The notes beneath the pieces are model-generated. The model saw only the letters and a list, made by a program, of their open reading frames with translations. It searched no databases and had not been told where the DNA came from. Shown in pieces: positions 8,186 through 14,814 of a stretch of 14,826 nucleotides of DNA. Source of the DNA: RGIG6291 sp964602275. Its GTDB lineage: Bacteria > Bacillota > Clostridia > TANB77 > UBA1234. The position numbers and the translations under genes were made by a program. How positions within the stretch are numbered: the first letter of the stretch is position 1; each line of letters opens with the position of its first letter. The stretch lies in NCBI GenBank assembly GCA_964602275.1, contig CAZRQF010000026.1, forward strand, positions 1 to 14,826, read 5' to 3'.

Positions 8186-10438
8186 TTATTCCATATCCTC
8201 TAATGCTTTTTCAATACCGTTAAATATCGCAAGTGCGGCAGACTCTTGAAACTCTTCTGTATTTAACCTTGCAACTTCTGCATCATTTGATACAAAAGCA
8301 ACTTCGCAAAGTATAGATGGCATCGGCACTTCTGTCAAAACCCTTTTTGATGTATCTGTTTCTTTTACAACAATAAATCCTCTATTTATTGTATCTAACT
8401 TCTCTACTAATTCTTCTAACACATAGCTTGCAAACTGCTTATTTGTTATACCATATTCAGAAGTATCACGAGGACAGTACATTACCAATGTTCCTGAGTA
8501 ATTTTTGTTTTCTACCGAATTATTATGAATAGAAACATATAATGATGCCTCTGGATAGTCTTCAGTTGCAATACTTACTCTATCATTAACTGTAAGTGTT
8601 ACATCTTTTTCTCTCGTAGCATAAACCGTATATCCCTCATCTTCTAACATTTCTTTTAATTTCAACAATATTGCTAAATTAAACTTTTTCTCATAATAGC
8701 TACCATTGCTCGAACCAGGATCATTTCCACCGTGACCTGCATCTAGCAATATAATTTTGTCCGAGTTGCCATTTGTCTTTTTCATAGTTATAACAACATC
8801 ATCGCCAACTTGTTTTGCAGTATATGCCATTTTGCTCTTAGCGTTAACAGTAATCTTAGATTTAGTTATAGATATTTTTGAAACAAAAGAATCAGATACA
8901 TCTATCGTGCCACTTCCAGTTTTAAACTTAGATGATGAATACGATATTGTATATGTATATGTAGTTCTTGAGCTATTTTTCTTTAAAGTTAAATTATTAA
9001 GGTTTACTCCTATTAATCTCAATGTAGCATTTTCTTCGCCAGCTGTATATTCTACATTTTTGTATGTCGGCTCTTCAATATCAATTTGTAATTCATCGTT
9101 TCTTTCTTTAATTTGATATTTTACTGTAGCTAGCAAATCAAACACAACTCTAACAGTCGTTTCGTCATACTGTGCAATCTCAATTTCTGTTATCGATTTA
9201 TTTTTAGGATTAATTATAGTAGGACCATCCACTTCTAACTTAGCATCATATATATCAACAACCAATCTTTTTGGATTTTCTAAAGTAAAAGTATGATAAT
9301 CACTTAACTTACCATCATACATAATTCTAGTTCTGTTAGAAGTAGAATTATACTTGATTGCACTTACTTCAAGACTATAATCCACTTTATCTTCTGGCAT
9401 ATCTTCATTCTCGTTATCGACACCCGTTTTATCTTGGTTAGTATCCTCACCATCATTCACATCAGGTTTGTTGTTTTCATTATTATTGTCATTAGGCACT
9501 TCACTATTATCTACATCAGTTGTTCCCGTCTGGTCATCTTTATTATCAGTTGGTACATTATCGTCTTTTTTATCTTCATCTTGCTTCGGTTCTTCCTTTG
9601 GTTCATCAAGTTCTAACTTTTCGTCAAGTGCCAAATAAAGAACTTTTTTATCTGCTGATTGAACAACAATATAATCTTCAAGCTTTTCAAACAAATCCAA
9701 CACAATTCTATTAACATTATTTTCTTGTTTTCCAAATCTAATTGTCGAAATAACATCATCGTTTATTTCTTGTGATTTTGTTTCATAAGAAAACTTACTA
9801 TTTTCAACATCAAGTATTAACCTGTTTGGTTCTGATAAAGAAAAATATTTATATCCACTAATTTCAGAATCTGCTTTTACCACAACACAATTAACGCCAT
9901 TGACTTTTTTATATTCTACCGAACTTATTTTTGCAATTGGTAATTCTTTTTCTTCTGATTTTATTGTTACAGTTTTCGTTTCATCATCCCAGTCTACATT
10001 TAATCCGCAATTTTCAGATATAAACCTTGCAGGCACCATTGTTTTTGAACTAATAATTTTCGCAGGAACATCTAACTTAGTTTCAACCCCATCAACCTCA
10101 GCTGTATAATTATCAATCCACAATTTTACCTTTTTGCTTTCAAGCTCTATCTCAACAGCACGCTCATCATTAATCCAGTTAACAGTTCCACCTAGTGTTT
10201 CAAAAACTTCTCTTACTGGTACTAAAGTTCTATTCTCTATTATAATCGGAGGCATTAGACCTTCCGTCACTTCAAATTTTATATCATTTAATATTAATGT
10301 TACATTTGGACCTGTATACTCATGTGTCGCACCGTCATAATATATTTCCATGCCAGCATAAGAACATATTGGCAACATAATCAACATTATAACAACCAAT
10401 AACCAAAATATTTTTTTCAACAAATTCACCCTCCCCAT
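8186..10438 (-). CDS. Secreted N-acetylmuramoyl-L-alanine amidase with copper-amine-oxidase-N and AMIN domains
   Basis: This is a zinc amidase that cuts between muramic acid and the stem peptide outside the cell. A signal peptide (hydrophobic 10-28, cleavage near SYAG) is followed by a copper-amine-oxidase N-terminal type domain (about 45-162, with NRTLVPVREVFETLGG and TMVPARFIS). Then come AMIN domain 1 (about 168-272), an acidic Asp/Asn/Glu linker (about 275-350), AMIN domain 2 (about 355-455), a beta-rich spacer (about 468-557) and Amidase_3 (560-748). Zinc ligands H569, E583 and H638 and catalytic E712 are present. Numbering uses the first ATG, which has poor ribosome binding sequence before it. 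The strong GGGGAGG lies inside codons 2-3, so a TTG at codon 6 or 7 (10423 or 10420) is the likelier start and gives a classic MKKIFWLL signal peptide. First gene of the minus-strand cluster. Confidence 0.93.
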   Translation of the reverse strand: MGRVNLLKKIFWLLVVIMLIMLPICSYAGMEIYYDGATHEYTGPNVTLILNDIKFEVTEGLMPPIIIENRTLVPVREVFETLGGTVNWINDERAVEIELESKKVKLWIDNYTAEVDGVETKLDVPAKIISSKTMVPARFISENCGLNVDWDDETKTVTIKSEEKELPIAKISSVEYKKVNGVNCVVVKADSEISGYKYFSLSEPNRLILDVENSKFSYETKSQEINDDVISTIRFGKQENNVNRIVLDLFEKLEDYIVVQSADKKVLYLALDEKLELDEPKEEPKQDEDKKDDNVPTDNKDDQTGTTDVDNSEVPNDNNNENNKPDVNDGEDTNQDKTGVDNENEDMPEDKVDYSLEVSAIKYNSTSNRTRIMYDGKLSDYHTFTLENPKRLVVDIYDAKLEVDGPTIINPKNKSITEIEIAQYDETTVRVVFDLLATVKYQIKERNDELQIDIEEPTYKNVEYTAGEENATLRLIGVNLNNLTLKKNSSRTTYTYTISYSSSKFKTGSGTIDVSDSFVSKISITKSKITVNAKSKMAYTAKQVGDDVVITMKKTNGNSDKIILLDAGHGGNDPGSSNGSYYEKKFNLAILLKLKEMLEDEGYTVYATREKDVTLTVNDRVSIATEDYPEASLYVSIHNNSVENKNYSGTLVMYCPRDTSEYGITNKQFASYVLEELVEKLDTINRGFIVVKETDTSKRVLTEVPMPSILCEVAFVSNDAEVARLNTEEFQESAALAIFNGIEKALEDME
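10429..10436 (-). promoter_or_regulatory. Ribosome binding site that moves the amidase start to TTG
   Basis: On the minus strand GGGGAGGG begins within the ATG codon at 10438. It is useless for that ATG but sits six bases before TTG codon 6 and nine before TTG codon 7. The ATG itself has only GTGGAT upstream. Most other genes in the cluster have strong sites, so a TTG start is favoured. Confidence 0.65.
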
Positions 10439-10474
10439 ATTTATCCACTAATATACTATCACACTTAGTCTTAT

Positions 10475-10488
10475 TTCGACAAGTCGAA
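10475..10488. promoter_or_regulatory. Inverted repeat in the divergent amidase/spoVAC promoter region
   Basis: TTCGAC and GTCGAA flank an AA spacer, giving a perfect 14-bp palindrome midway between the divergent amidase and spoVAC genes. On the minus strand a possible -35 (TTGTCG) overlaps it, with TAGTAT 18 bp further on, so a protein bound here could control the amidase cluster. The binding protein is unknown. Confidence 0.4.
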
Positions 10489-10508
10489 TAAAAAATTTTA
10501 CGAAATTT

Positions 10509-10538
10509 TGAATATTATTTTTTATTTTGAAAAAAATA
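10509..10538 (+). promoter_or_regulatory. Possible sigma-G-type promoter of spoVAC
   Basis: TGAATA (10509-10514) equals the sigma-G -35 consensus. It is followed after 17 bp by AAAAATA (10532-10538), a partial match to the -10 consensus CATACTA. spoVA operons are known sigma-G targets in the forespore. The -10 match is weak in this AT-rich stretch. Confidence 0.4.
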
Positions 10539-10564
10539 TTTGTAAAACATGGAGGTAATTTTAT

Positions 10565-11017
10565 ATGAAAAAAATAGAAACAAAAAAAGATTATCAAAAA
10601 TATGTCGATGAAAAAACTCCAAATTCACCGATATGGAAAAACATAATTAAAGCTTTTATTGTAGGTGGCATAATTTGCTTAATCGGTCAAGGAATCTCTG
10701 ATGGTTTAAGAGCTTTAGAATTAGACGATAAAACCGTTTCGTCTGTAACTAGTATAACTCTTATATTCATTGGTATCTTTTTAACCGCTATCAATGTATA
10801 TAACAAAATCGGTAAATTTGCAGGAGCAGGTTCAATAGTACCAATTACAGGCTTCGCAAACTCAATTGCTTCACCCGCTATCGAATTTAAAAGCGAGGGA
10901 TTGGTTTTAGGGGTCGGTGCAAAACTATTCCAAATAGCAGGACCTGTTTTAGTATATGGAATTTCAACATCAGTAGTTCTAGGTATCATATACTATTTCG
11001 TAACCACAGCGGCTTAA
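10565..11017 (+). CDS. spoVAC: Stage V sporulation protein AC (SpoVAC)
   Basis: SpoVAC is an inner-spore-membrane protein of the SpoVA complex, which takes up dipicolinic acid during sporulation and releases it at germination. The Bacillus protein behaves as a mechanosensitive channel. The 150 residues match the family. After a charged N-terminus opening with a Lys- and Glu-rich segment, hydrophobic spans lie at about 26-44, 60-80, 85-105 and 122-147, with the conserved GQGISDG near 41-47 and GAGSIVPITGFANSI at 87-101. GGAGG nine bases upstream fixes the start. spoVAD follows after 13 bp with its own ribosome binding site, so the two are co-transcribed. Confidence 0.95.
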   Translation: MKKIETKKDYQKYVDEKTPNSPIWKNIIKAFIVGGIICLIGQGISDGLRALELDDKTVSSVTSITLIFIGIFLTAINVYNKIGKFAGAGSIVPITGFANSIASPAIEFKSEGLVLGVGAKLFQIAGPVLVYGISTSVVLGIIYYFVTTAA

Positions 11018-11030
11018 GAAAGGAGAACCT

Positions 11031-12041
11031 ATGGCACAGAAAAGATTAGGAACACAAACCATAAAATTATCTACTCCCCCCTCAATCATATCTGCATACT
11101 CGATTGTTGGACCAAAAGAAGGCGAAGGTCCACTAGGAAAATATTTTGACACCATAATCGAAGATGAATTTTGGGGAGAACAAACTTGGGAAAAATCAGA
11201 AACAAAAATAGCACGAGAGTGTGTTGCAAATTGCATAAGCAAAGTGAAACTTAGTTATGAAGATGTAAATTATATACTAGCAGGTGATTTGATAAATCAA
11301 TGTACACCTTCCGCTTTTGGAAATAGAGATACCAACATTCCGTTTTTAGGTTTATTTGGAGCATGTTCAACTTTTGTAGAAGGTATCAGTATCGGTTCAA
11401 TGCTAATTGATGGTGGATATGCTGACAATTTAGTATGTGCAACCTCTAGCCACTTTTGCAGTGCAGAAAAGCAATTTCGTTTTCCATTAGAACTCGGAAA
11501 TCAAAGACCACCATCATCGCAATGGACAGTAACAGGTTCAGGAAGCGTAATACTTTCAAGCAGCGGAAACGGTCCATATATAACAACCGTAACTACTGGC
11601 AAAATGGTAGACATGGGAATAAAAGATGCAAACAACATGGGTGCAGCTATGGCACCTGCTGCAGCAGATACAATGTACATTCACTTTAAAGAAACTGGGC
11701 GTGCCCCAAGCTATTATGACTTAATATTAACAGGTGATTTGGGATATATCGGTAAATCTATCGCAATAGATTTAATGGAATCAAGAGGCTATAACATTAG
11801 AAGTAACTACAATGATTGTGGCGTATTAATATTTGACAAAGAAAAACAAGATACACACTCTGGCGGAAGTGGTTGTGCCTGCTGTGCAACAACATTTTGT
11901 GGATATATCTATAACCAATTGCAAGCAAAAAAACTAAAACGAGTACTATTAATTGCAACAGGTGCATTAATGAGTCCAACAACAGCCCAGCAAAAAGAAA
12001 GCATACCAGGAATTGCACACGCAATAAGTATAGAGGTGTAA
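11031..12041 (+). CDS. spoVAD: Stage V sporulation protein AD (SpoVAD)
   Basis: SpoVAD is the dipicolinic-acid-binding, thiolase-fold component of the SpoVA complex, attached to the inner spore membrane. The 336 residues match the family length. Visible features are the thiolase-like nucleophile region FGACSTFVEG (109-118, Cys112), the GNRDTNIPFLG segment (97-107), WTVTGSGSVILS (164-175), and a C-terminal SGCACCATTFCGY segment (about 279-291) typical of SpoVAD. AAGGAG precedes the ATG. It normally sits between spoVAC and spoVAE, but here a terminator-like hairpin follows within ten bases and no spoVAE is seen. The coding sequence looks intact. Confidence 0.96.
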   Translation: MAQKRLGTQTIKLSTPPSIISAYSIVGPKEGEGPLGKYFDTIIEDEFWGEQTWEKSETKIARECVANCISKVKLSYEDVNYILAGDLINQCTPSAFGNRDTNIPFLGLFGACSTFVEGISIGSMLIDGGYADNLVCATSSHFCSAEKQFRFPLELGNQRPPSSQWTVTGSGSVILSSSGNGPYITTVTTGKMVDMGIKDANNMGAAMAPAAADTMYIHFKETGRAPSYYDLILTGDLGYIGKSIAIDLMESRGYNIRSNYNDCGVLIFDKEKQDTHSGGSGCACCATTFCGYIYNQLQAKKLKRVLLIATGALMSPTTAQQKESIPGIAHAISIEV

Positions 12042-12045
12042 CAAA

Positions 12046-12072
12046 AAAGGCGGAGTTTTTAGCTTCGCCTTT
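12046..12072. terminator. Bidirectional terminator between spoVAD and abiEii
   Basis: AAAGGCGGAG (12046-12055) pairs with CTTCGCCTTT (12063-12072), including one G-U pair, around a seven-base loop. On the minus strand it runs into TTTTTTG, making a good terminator for the AbiE operon. On the plus strand only three T residues follow the G-C stem, yet its place ten bases after spoVAD suggests it serves both genes. Confidence 0.75.
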
Positions 12073-12163
12073 AAAACTACTCGTTATATTCTATCAAGTG
12101 TTTTCAAAAACATCTCGATAAATTACTATTTGTTGAATTATTATTCTACAACTTTCAAACCAT

Positions 12164-13003
12164 TTATAAAAGTTGTCCTACTATTGTTAAACTCTCTATT
12201 AAATCTTCATAAGTTATACCCTCTGCGTAAAAATTATCTTTTTGATACCTATTCCATTGCTTTTTCATAGTTTCACTTTTCTCTAATATATCTAAAACAT
12301 TCTTCCAATCTTTTATTGTTTCTAATGTGCCTCTATGTTCAGATGTTGAATAAATTGCATCTTTTAAAACTGCATCATCAATATTTTTTCTTTGAGTATT
12401 CAAAAGCATATGTACATCATAATAATCTCTTATTCTAGTACCTAAAGTTCCTCTATTTATTATTGATTCAAATTTTTCTGCAATGACAGTTTCAATATTA
12501 TAAGACCAAACTTGAATCTTTCTATCTTCTAGCATTAAATTAAAAGTATATTTTATTTCTTTATGAGTAATTTTGTCTCCTGTTGTAACATCTATTTTTA
12601 AAATCACAGGCATTTTCTCAAGATAATTAGCTTTAAATGTAATTCTATATCCACCATATTCATCATCATCTCTTATTAACTCAACCCTTTGTACCTCAAA
12701 AGATACATCATCTTCTAAATTGATACTACATATTTCAAGTATAATTTTCCTAACATTTTCTTCTGTTAAAGAAAAACCTTTAATTGTTGTATCCATATCC
12801 ATTGTTGTTCTACTGTCAATACCTAACATTGCTGAAATAAGCATTCCACCTTTTAAAATGAAATTATTCTTATAGTTTGATACTGATATTCTTTCCAGTA
12901 ATCTCTCAAGCATATATGTTTGCAAAACAGATTGTGCTGAAATTTTATTTTCCTTTGCTATATTATTTATTACTGCTTTTAAGCTAGTTACATTTCTTTT
13001 CAT
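12164..13003 (-). CDS. abiEii: AbiEii-type nucleotidyltransferase toxin
   Basis: This is the toxin of an AbiE (type IV) toxin-antitoxin system, a DNA-polymerase-beta-like nucleotidyltransferase. Related MenT toxins add nucleotides to tRNA acceptor ends, and AbiEii binds GTP and causes reversible growth arrest and phage abortive infection. Among the 279 residues the family motifs are KGGMLI (51-56, the GG motif), DMDTTI (69-74, catalytic acidic pair), KIDVTTGD (136-143) and ETVIAEKFESIINRG (171-185), followed by RIRDYYD (190-196). All look intact, so it is probably active. Its ATG directly abuts the antitoxin stop (ATG TAA ATG), with GGAGG inside the antitoxin end, so translation is coupled. 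A terminator lies about 90 bp downstream. Confidence 0.9.
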   Translation of the reverse strand: MKRNVTSLKAVINNIAKENKISAQSVLQTYMLERLLERISVSNYKNNFILKGGMLISAMLGIDSRTTMDMDTTIKGFSLTEENVRKIILEICSINLEDDVSFEVQRVELIRDDDEYGGYRITFKANYLEKMPVILKIDVTTGDKITHKEIKYTFNLMLEDRKIQVWSYNIETVIAEKFESIINRGTLGTRIRDYYDVHMLLNTQRKNIDDAVLKDAIYSTSEHRGTLETIKDWKNVLDILEKSETMKKQWNRYQKDNFYAEGITYEDLIESLTIVGQLL

Positions 13004-13579
13004 TTACATTAAAACCTCCATATATTTTTCTAGTATTTTATCTATATTAAATACTTTTGCGTACTCATACAATAACTTTAAATTTTTATTTTTCCTTTTA
13101 ATATATTCTTTTAAAGCATTATTGAATATTTGCGGATCTATTTTATTTCTATCTCGTATAATATCACATATAGTTCTTTCAATATTATAAACTTGAATTT
13201 CACATCCATCTTCAAGTTTTATTTTTGTTAATCCTAATTTATGGTTTTCTTTTTTTATATAATGAACTTTTAATAGTTCATTTTTTATTCTGTTATTGCT
13301 AGGAAATGTCATATCAAAATAAATTGGCGTTCTATCTGTCATTCCATAGAAATATAAAGCTGTATTGTGTGAAAATATGCCATTTTTATATTTTTCACTC
13401 ATAAGCCAAAATTCATTTATATCTTCATCTGAACTAGCATATACTCCGTGCATAATTCTATTTATTTTTCCTTTTTCCAATAATGTTCTCAAATCGTGTC
13501 TAGTCATTTTATGTTTTTCTAGTTCATTGGCATATAAAATTGTACTATTCTTATATTCTAATTTATTTTTATTACGCAT
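13004..13579 (-). CDS. abiEi: AbiEi-type antitoxin and autorepressor
   Basis: This is the antitoxin of the AbiE pair. In this family the N-terminal winged-helix domain represses the operon and the C-terminal domain is needed to block toxicity without direct toxin contact. I place the start at 13579 (191 residues), not at the longer in-frame ATG at 13636. The -10 and -35 boxes lie between the two, so the longer start could not be on the transcript, and GGGGCGG precedes the chosen ATG. The wHTH covers about 10-55 (ANELEKHKMTRHDLRTLLEK, then INRIMHGVYAS). SHNTALYFYGMTDRTP and YNIERTICDIIR are typical AbiEi segments. It precedes the toxin without a gap. Confidence 0.88.
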   Translation of the reverse strand: MRNKNKLEYKNSTILYANELEKHKMTRHDLRTLLEKGKINRIMHGVYASSDEDINEFWLMSEKYKNGIFSHNTALYFYGMTDRTPIYFDMTFPSNNRIKNELLKVHYIKKENHKLGLTKIKLEDGCEIQVYNIERTICDIIRDRNKIDPQIFNNALKEYIKRKNKNLKLLYEYAKVFNIDKILEKYMEVLM

Positions 13580-13597
13580 AGCACCGCCCCATTTCAT

Positions 13598-13640
13598 ATA
13601 CATATTATACTTCAGATGTATGTAAAATGTCAACATTTTA
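13598..13640 (-). promoter_or_regulatory. abiE promoter overlapped by two inverted repeats
   Basis: On the minus strand TTGACA (13628-13633) and TATAAT (13604-13609) are both perfect consensus, 18 bp apart. An 18-bp inverted repeat with 8-bp arms (13623-13640) covers the -35. A second, ATACAT (13598-13603) with ATGTAT (13616-13621), brackets the -10. AbiEi is known to bind paired inverted repeats in its own promoter, so these are the likely operators. Confidence 0.75.
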
Positions 13641-13746
13641 TATATCTCCGTTTACTTTTTTCTCTTTTATGGTATTGCCCGTCATACTTAGAAAATGTGT
13701 GTTTTCCAACCCCTTTAAACTACACTTAAATCACATTTGCAAGCCA
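13641..13746. other. Short intergenic stretch without a recognised feature
   Basis: This 106-bp gap between the abiE promoter and the 127-residue gene is less AT-rich than its surroundings. It contains only short open stretches in several frames, and I see no hairpin with a T run that would end the unit to its right. Confidence 0.4.
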
Positions 13747-14130
13747 TCACTTTATTTCTTTTAACTTAGTAGTTATATCAGAATTATAAATATAATTACC
13801 ATCAATTTTTTCATATACTTCTCTAACTTTTGCATTCTTAGGTAAATCTATATCAGATATTGCATATGGTCCACTCTCACCATGTTCCGATATACAAACC
13901 GATCCTTCATCCATTACCCAAGCAAAGTCATTCCCGTTCCAACTTTTATTATCTAAAAAAACTTTTCTTCTTTCATATCTATCATATTCTTCCATAATAT
14001 TATTTTCTTCATTTTTGTTTTGTTGTTTATTTATTGTATTTTCTAATGTATTTTTTAACTCTTCAATAAGATCATTTATAAAATTATTATTACTGTTATC
14101 ATTTTTTCTATCAAATAGATTTAAATTCAA
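13747..14130 (-). CDS. Unrecognised 127-residue soluble protein
   Basis: I do not recognise this protein. The start is a TTG seven bases after a strong AGGAGG. No signal peptide or membrane span is seen. Residues 1-50 are rich in Asn, Gln, Glu and Lys and look like a flexible or coiled segment. Residues 50-127 look like a small folded domain, with SWNGNDFAWVMDEGSVCISE near 63-82 and LPKNAKVREVYEKIDG near 96-111. It begins 11 bp after the nuclease remnant and must be translated from the same transcript. That position would suit a partner or inhibitor of the former nuclease, but nothing in the sequence proves it. Base composition is AT-rich like the rest of the right end. Confidence 0.6.
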   Translation of the reverse strand: MNLNLFDRKNDNSNNNFINDLIEELKNTLENTINKQQNKNEENNIMEEYDRYERRKVFLDNKSWNGNDFAWVMDEGSVCISEHGESGPYAISDIDLPKNAKVREVYEKIDGNYIYNSDITTKLKEIK

Positions 14131-14141
14131 TAACTTTCCTC

Positions 14142-14360
14142 CTATTCTGCTAATTTACTTTCGCCAGTTGCATAATCAATAACAATTCCATCTTGTACAT
14201 TATACACATATACATTAAAGTGTAATTTTCCATCATCTTCAATAGAATATGCTTCTATATTTACACCACTAGCCAATTCATTATTACCTTCAAAATATGG
14301 AGTAGTTCTATACAATAAAATTATTAAGATTTGTTTTAATTTACTTGTATTTTTATTCAT
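14142..14360 (-). pseudogene. C-terminal remnant of a DNA/RNA non-specific endonuclease
   Basis: The 72 residues from the ATG at 14360 contain LYRTTPYFEGNNELASGVNI and then YNVQDGIVIDYATGESKL. From memory this pattern matches the last 60-70 residues of Firmicute DNA/RNA non-specific endonucleases (Endonuclea_NS_2 type, often secreted or DNA-entry nucleases). The catalytic DRGH region, the conserved metal-site Asn and any signal peptide would lie upstream and are absent. The first 20 or so residues do not match the family and appear to be read from frame-shifted or unrelated DNA. GGGTGA precedes this ATG; a longer in-frame ATG at 14405 has no such support. A fragment of this size cannot be a working nuclease. 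It abuts the 127-residue gene, whose ribosome binding site begins at its stop codon. Confidence 0.7.
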
Positions 14361-14651
14361 AAATTTCACCCATATATTTAATATCATGATATAGAATTTT
14401 TTCAATATTATTATAGATTGATTTTATTGCAAATTAGAACAATTTAAGAAATAATTTTTAAGTTGAATTCTAAGAATTTGAAAATAAATTTTATTGATTA
14501 TTTTAATTAATTATACAACTTTGTGTACTTATATCATATTTAAAACAATTTTTCAATCCTTAATTTCCTTTCGTCATATAATTTCCTTTCGTCATATAAT
14601 TTATCATATATGAATGATATTTTATATTTATCTCATGGACTTTTGATTGAC
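14361..14651. other. AT-rich stretch without a gene
   Basis: No reading frame here is long or well placed enough to call, and I could not find the missing nuclease N-terminus in any frame. The only structure is an 18-bp tandem duplication (14563-14598), followed by a looser partial copy. Confidence 0.5.
14563..14598. repeat. Two tandem copies of an 18-bp unit
   Basis: ATTTCCTTTCGTCATATA occurs twice back to back (14563-14580 and 14581-14598), followed by the shorter ATTTATCATATA. The copies are identical, which suggests either a recent slippage event or a doubled binding site upstream of the promoter at 14652. Confidence 0.8.
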
Positions 14652-14680
14652 TTTTCATTAGTTTTCGTTTAAAGTATAAA
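14652..14680 (+). promoter_or_regulatory. Sigma-A-type promoter of the leader RNA
   Basis: TTTTCA (14652-14657) and TATAAA (14675-14680) are separated by 17 bp. Transcription would start near 14687, just at the leader ribosome binding site AAAGGAG. Confidence 0.6.
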
Positions 14681-14706
14681 TAGATAAAGGAGATCTGCGA
14701 AAGCAG

Positions 14707-14748
14707 ATGACCAAAATTTTGGTATTAGATAACCCCTTGTCCGATTAA
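14707..14748 (+). CDS. Candidate 13-residue leader peptide
   Basis: An ATG at 14707 opens a 13-codon frame, MTKILVLDNPLSD, ending at TAA in the terminator loop. AAAGGAG (14686-14692) lies 14 bases upstream of the ATG, long for direct use, but a six-base-pair hairpin between them could shorten the distance. Codons 7-10 make up the left arm of the terminator, so a ribosome on this frame would prevent the terminator from forming. Such leaders are known before ribosome-targeting antibiotic resistance genes. Translation of this frame is inference. Confidence 0.5.
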   Translation: MTKILVLDNPLSD

Positions 14749-14769
14749 AGCAAAGTGGTTATCTTTTTT
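14727..14769 (+). terminator. Intrinsic terminator within the leader
   Basis: An eight-base-pair perfect stem (14727-14734 with 14757-14764), with possible further pairing of CTT (14736-14738) with AAG (14753-14755) inside the loop, is followed by TTTTTT (14764-14769). Its place between promoter and gene makes it an attenuator and not an end-of-gene terminator. Confidence 0.8.
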
Positions 14770-14814
14770 CATCTTTGTTACATTTGTTGTACTATATATA
14801 AAAGGAGTAATTAT

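Larger units (their letters stand above)
14687..14769 (+). promoter_or_regulatory. Structured leader ending in an intrinsic terminator (candidate attenuator)
   Basis: Three elements follow one another. First is a hairpin ATCTGC-GAAA-GCAGAT (14693-14708) with a GNRA loop. Second is the 14-bp palindrome ACCAAAATTTTGGT (14710-14723). Third is a terminator whose arms AGATAACC (14727-14734) and GGTTATCT (14757-14764) are followed by six T residues. The gene at 14815 begins 45 bases later, so most transcripts should stop here unless the terminator is disrupted. I could not match it to a named riboswitch class. Confidence 0.65.

Noticed and set aside
12148..12176. Inverted repeat ACAACTTT/AAAGTTGT at the end of abiEii as a terminator
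   Set aside because: It has a 13-base loop, lies across the stop codon and lacks a T run on either strand; the G-C stem at 12046-12072 is the better terminator.
13580..13636. Longer AbiEi N-terminus starting at 13636
   Set aside because: The -35 and -10 boxes lie inside this extension, so the upstream ATG would not be on the transcript, and the added residues do not resemble the family.
14361..14405. Longer start for the nuclease remnant at 14405
   Set aside because: No ribosome binding site before it, whereas GGGTGA precedes the ATG at 14360; the added residues look like translated AT-rich spacer.
14687..14769. A named riboswitch or a tracrRNA-like RNA in the right-hand leader
   Set aside because: I could not match it to any riboswitch consensus I know, and there is no CRISPR repeat or cas gene in the window; the open reading frame through the terminator arm fits attenuation better.
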